Shown here in pieces: positions 63,001 to 64,000 of a stretch of 64,000 nucleotides of DNA. A program made the position numbers and the translations under genes. Position 1 is the first letter of the stretch, and the number at the start of each line of letters is the position of its first letter. This DNA comes from Hormiphora californensis (Eukaryota; Ctenophora; Tentaculata; Cydippida; Pleurobrachiidae): contig CM035354.1 of NCBI GenBank assembly GCA_020137815.1, positions 4,854,796 to 4,918,795 on the forward strand, given 5' to 3'. The notes beneath the pieces are model-generated. The model was not told where the DNA came from and ran no database searches. It saw nothing but the letters and a program-made list of their open reading frames with translations.

Positions 63001-64000
63001 GGCATACCGTGATTCCCATATCCGTGATTCCCATATCCTTACGATTGAGAAGAGGATTTTCTTCAAAATCTGTTTACTAGGGTACAAGATCTATTATGGA
63101 AGTGCCCCTCAGTACCTTCAGGATCTAGTGGAACATGATGAAAATACTGCAGTGCAAAAGTCTACTCGTCAGAGCTGTAAAGTAGACCATTACAAGTTAA
63201 AGCTACCTTCTGGAAATGTGAAAGTGAGCAAACTGGGAAAAAGGAGAATATCCCAATATCTCCCCCATGTCTGGAACAACCTACCGGAGAACCTAAGAGA
63301 CGCACCTTCAGAGGACTCCTTCCGTATTCGCCTGAAGACCTACCTGTTCGATGCTACTGTTACCTTCTCTGAAAGACCTTATTTGGTTTTCGACGTCAGT
63401 CTTTAATAATTTCTTTTCGGTTATTCATTAGTCCCCGTTTCTCACATGGTCACCCCTGCTGCTGTCACCTATTTCTTTATAATCTAAGATACTTTTCAGT
63501 TTATCATTTTTGTTATTATTTTTTCTGATTATACTTGTCACCCACAGTCACCAAGTGTTGAGAGTTAATAAAGTCTACTATATATGTCAGTTATAAGTCA
63601 CCAGTATGAGTTACCATTTAAGACCTTTTGTCAACCAATATGTCAAGATAGGATGAGAGAACCGCTATGAATGGCAACTGCTCTTTGAACCAATCGAGAG
63701 TACTTGTCTATTTAGTCGGTATATAAATCCATTTTGTTGTTGTTGTTGTTGTTAATTCGTACTAATACCCCCCCCCTCTTCTGCAGGAGGCGAGAGAAAA
63801 GGAAGTCGAGGATAGGGAATTCCCAATGGGAAACAGTGTGGTGACGAGTAATATTGTGGTGAACAAACTAGGCCGCAGGACACCCCTCGACCTATTCCAC
63901 ATGTACAGATCGGGAGAAAAGAAGGGATTTGGTCCGGCTGGAAACTTTCTGAAGATGCACTTCTCCCAGTCCATTGCCTCGTTCTTAGAGAAGAAGAGGT
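60092..64000 (+). CDS. Probable mitochondrial protein, unidentified, 3' end outside the window
   Basis: Exons 60092-60230, 60341-60480, 62769-62921 and 63787-64000 onward, in frame at each junction. The first 25 residues are rich in Ser, Arg, Thr and Leu without acid (start MQCCRSSLVRG), suggesting a mitochondrial presequence. Later parts contain helical charged sequence (QKFLDKLQEDLLAEL) and a conserved-looking block, PMGNSVVTSNIVVNKLGRR, in the last visible exon. I do not recognise the family. ATG 60092 follows CCTATATAG by 6 nt. MRPL10 ends 151 bp upstream on the same strand. Intron 2 (60481-62768) contains a complete P450 gene on the other strand; intron 3 contains a LINE fragment. Confidence 0.75.
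60555..62477 (-). CDS. Cytochrome P450, CYP46-like sterol hydroxylase candidate (5 exons)
   Basis: Exons 62477-62309, 62162-62011, 61901-61807, 61683-61495, 61407-60555; 485 residues, the usual P450 length. An N-terminal membrane anchor (about residues 2-22) is followed by the hinge HIPGPPRDSFFLGN, very like CYP46A1. The I-helix has AGQET (AGxxT), the K-helix ETLR (ExxR), and the heme loop is PFGAGPRTCIG with the axial cysteine about residue 428. All catalytic landmarks are intact. It should be an ER-bound monooxygenase; sterol 24-hydroxylation is suggested only by similarity to CYP46. It is the one gene here without an acceptor close to its ATG. It lies entirely within intron 2 of the opposite-strand gene. 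Confidence 0.93.
63060..63756 (+). mobile_element. LINE 3' fragment (RT C-terminus, 3' UTR, (TTG)n tail)
   Basis: A frame reading YGSAPQYLQDLV and then VWNNLPENLR...FRIRLKTYLF is the common C-terminal tail of LINE reverse transcriptases, ending with a stop at 63404-63406. About 330 bp of 3' UTR follow, ending GTCGGTATATAAATCC and a TTG repeat (about 63735-63753), a typical LINE terminus. The copy is strongly 5'-truncated and lies in intron 3 of the mitochondrial-protein gene. Confidence 0.7.

Overview
The window is animal nuclear DNA. Its genes have many short GT-AG introns and their products match conserved metazoan proteins: vasohibin, TCERG1, PUS1, RWDD1, PAF1, MRPL10, a CYP46-like P450 and rhodopsin-type GPCRs. 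It also carries LINE fragments, palindromic MITEs, long pure (GA)n arrays and a TTAGGG-type interstitial telomeric tract. The unusual intronless GPCRs and the splice-acceptor-next-to-ATG pattern suggest a non-bilaterian or other marine invertebrate, perhaps a cnidarian. The species cannot be named from this sequence.

Layout. 1-8183: intergenic, microsatellite-rich, no gene recognised. 8184-9134: ORF1 of a LINE. 9652-13632 (-): a multi-exon gene for an unrecognised His/GSP-rich protein with about four related beta-type modules; an intronless LRR gene (12346-13122, +) lies antisense inside its second intron. 14323-27278 (+): vasohibin, whose 11.3 kb first intron holds two intronless GPCR genes on the same strand, a tandem segmental duplication and several MITEs. 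27521-37418 (-): four closely spaced genes read in the order Nova-like KH protein, PUS1, RWDD1, TCERG1. 37419-44952: repeats (LINE relics, a SINE-like element, a 1.5 kb higher-order minisatellite). 44953-64000 (+): PAF1, a FAM194-domain (C3orf20/ERICH6-like) gene, a small coiled-coil gene, MRPL10 and the start of a probable mitochondrial protein gene. The last has a CYP46-like P450 gene nested antisense in its second intron.

Main observations. (1) Almost every gene has a good 3' splice acceptor 2-40 nt upstream of its start codon with no visible partner donor. Together with intercistronic gaps of 151-352 bp in same-strand clusters, this points to spliced-leader trans-splicing and operon-like transcription. 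(2) Four complete genes are nested in introns of other genes. (3) The two GPCR copies differ mainly in predicted extracellular parts. (4) Six apparent frame breaks lie in four otherwise well-conserved genes, and all are +1; assembly insertions are the simplest explanation. (5) A 1.3 kb TTAA-flanked palindromic element sits inside a TA-flanked element, and a second 1 kb palindrome lies next to a GPCR. Exon boundaries were read by eye from splice consensus, reading frame and family knowledge; no alignment or expression data were available.
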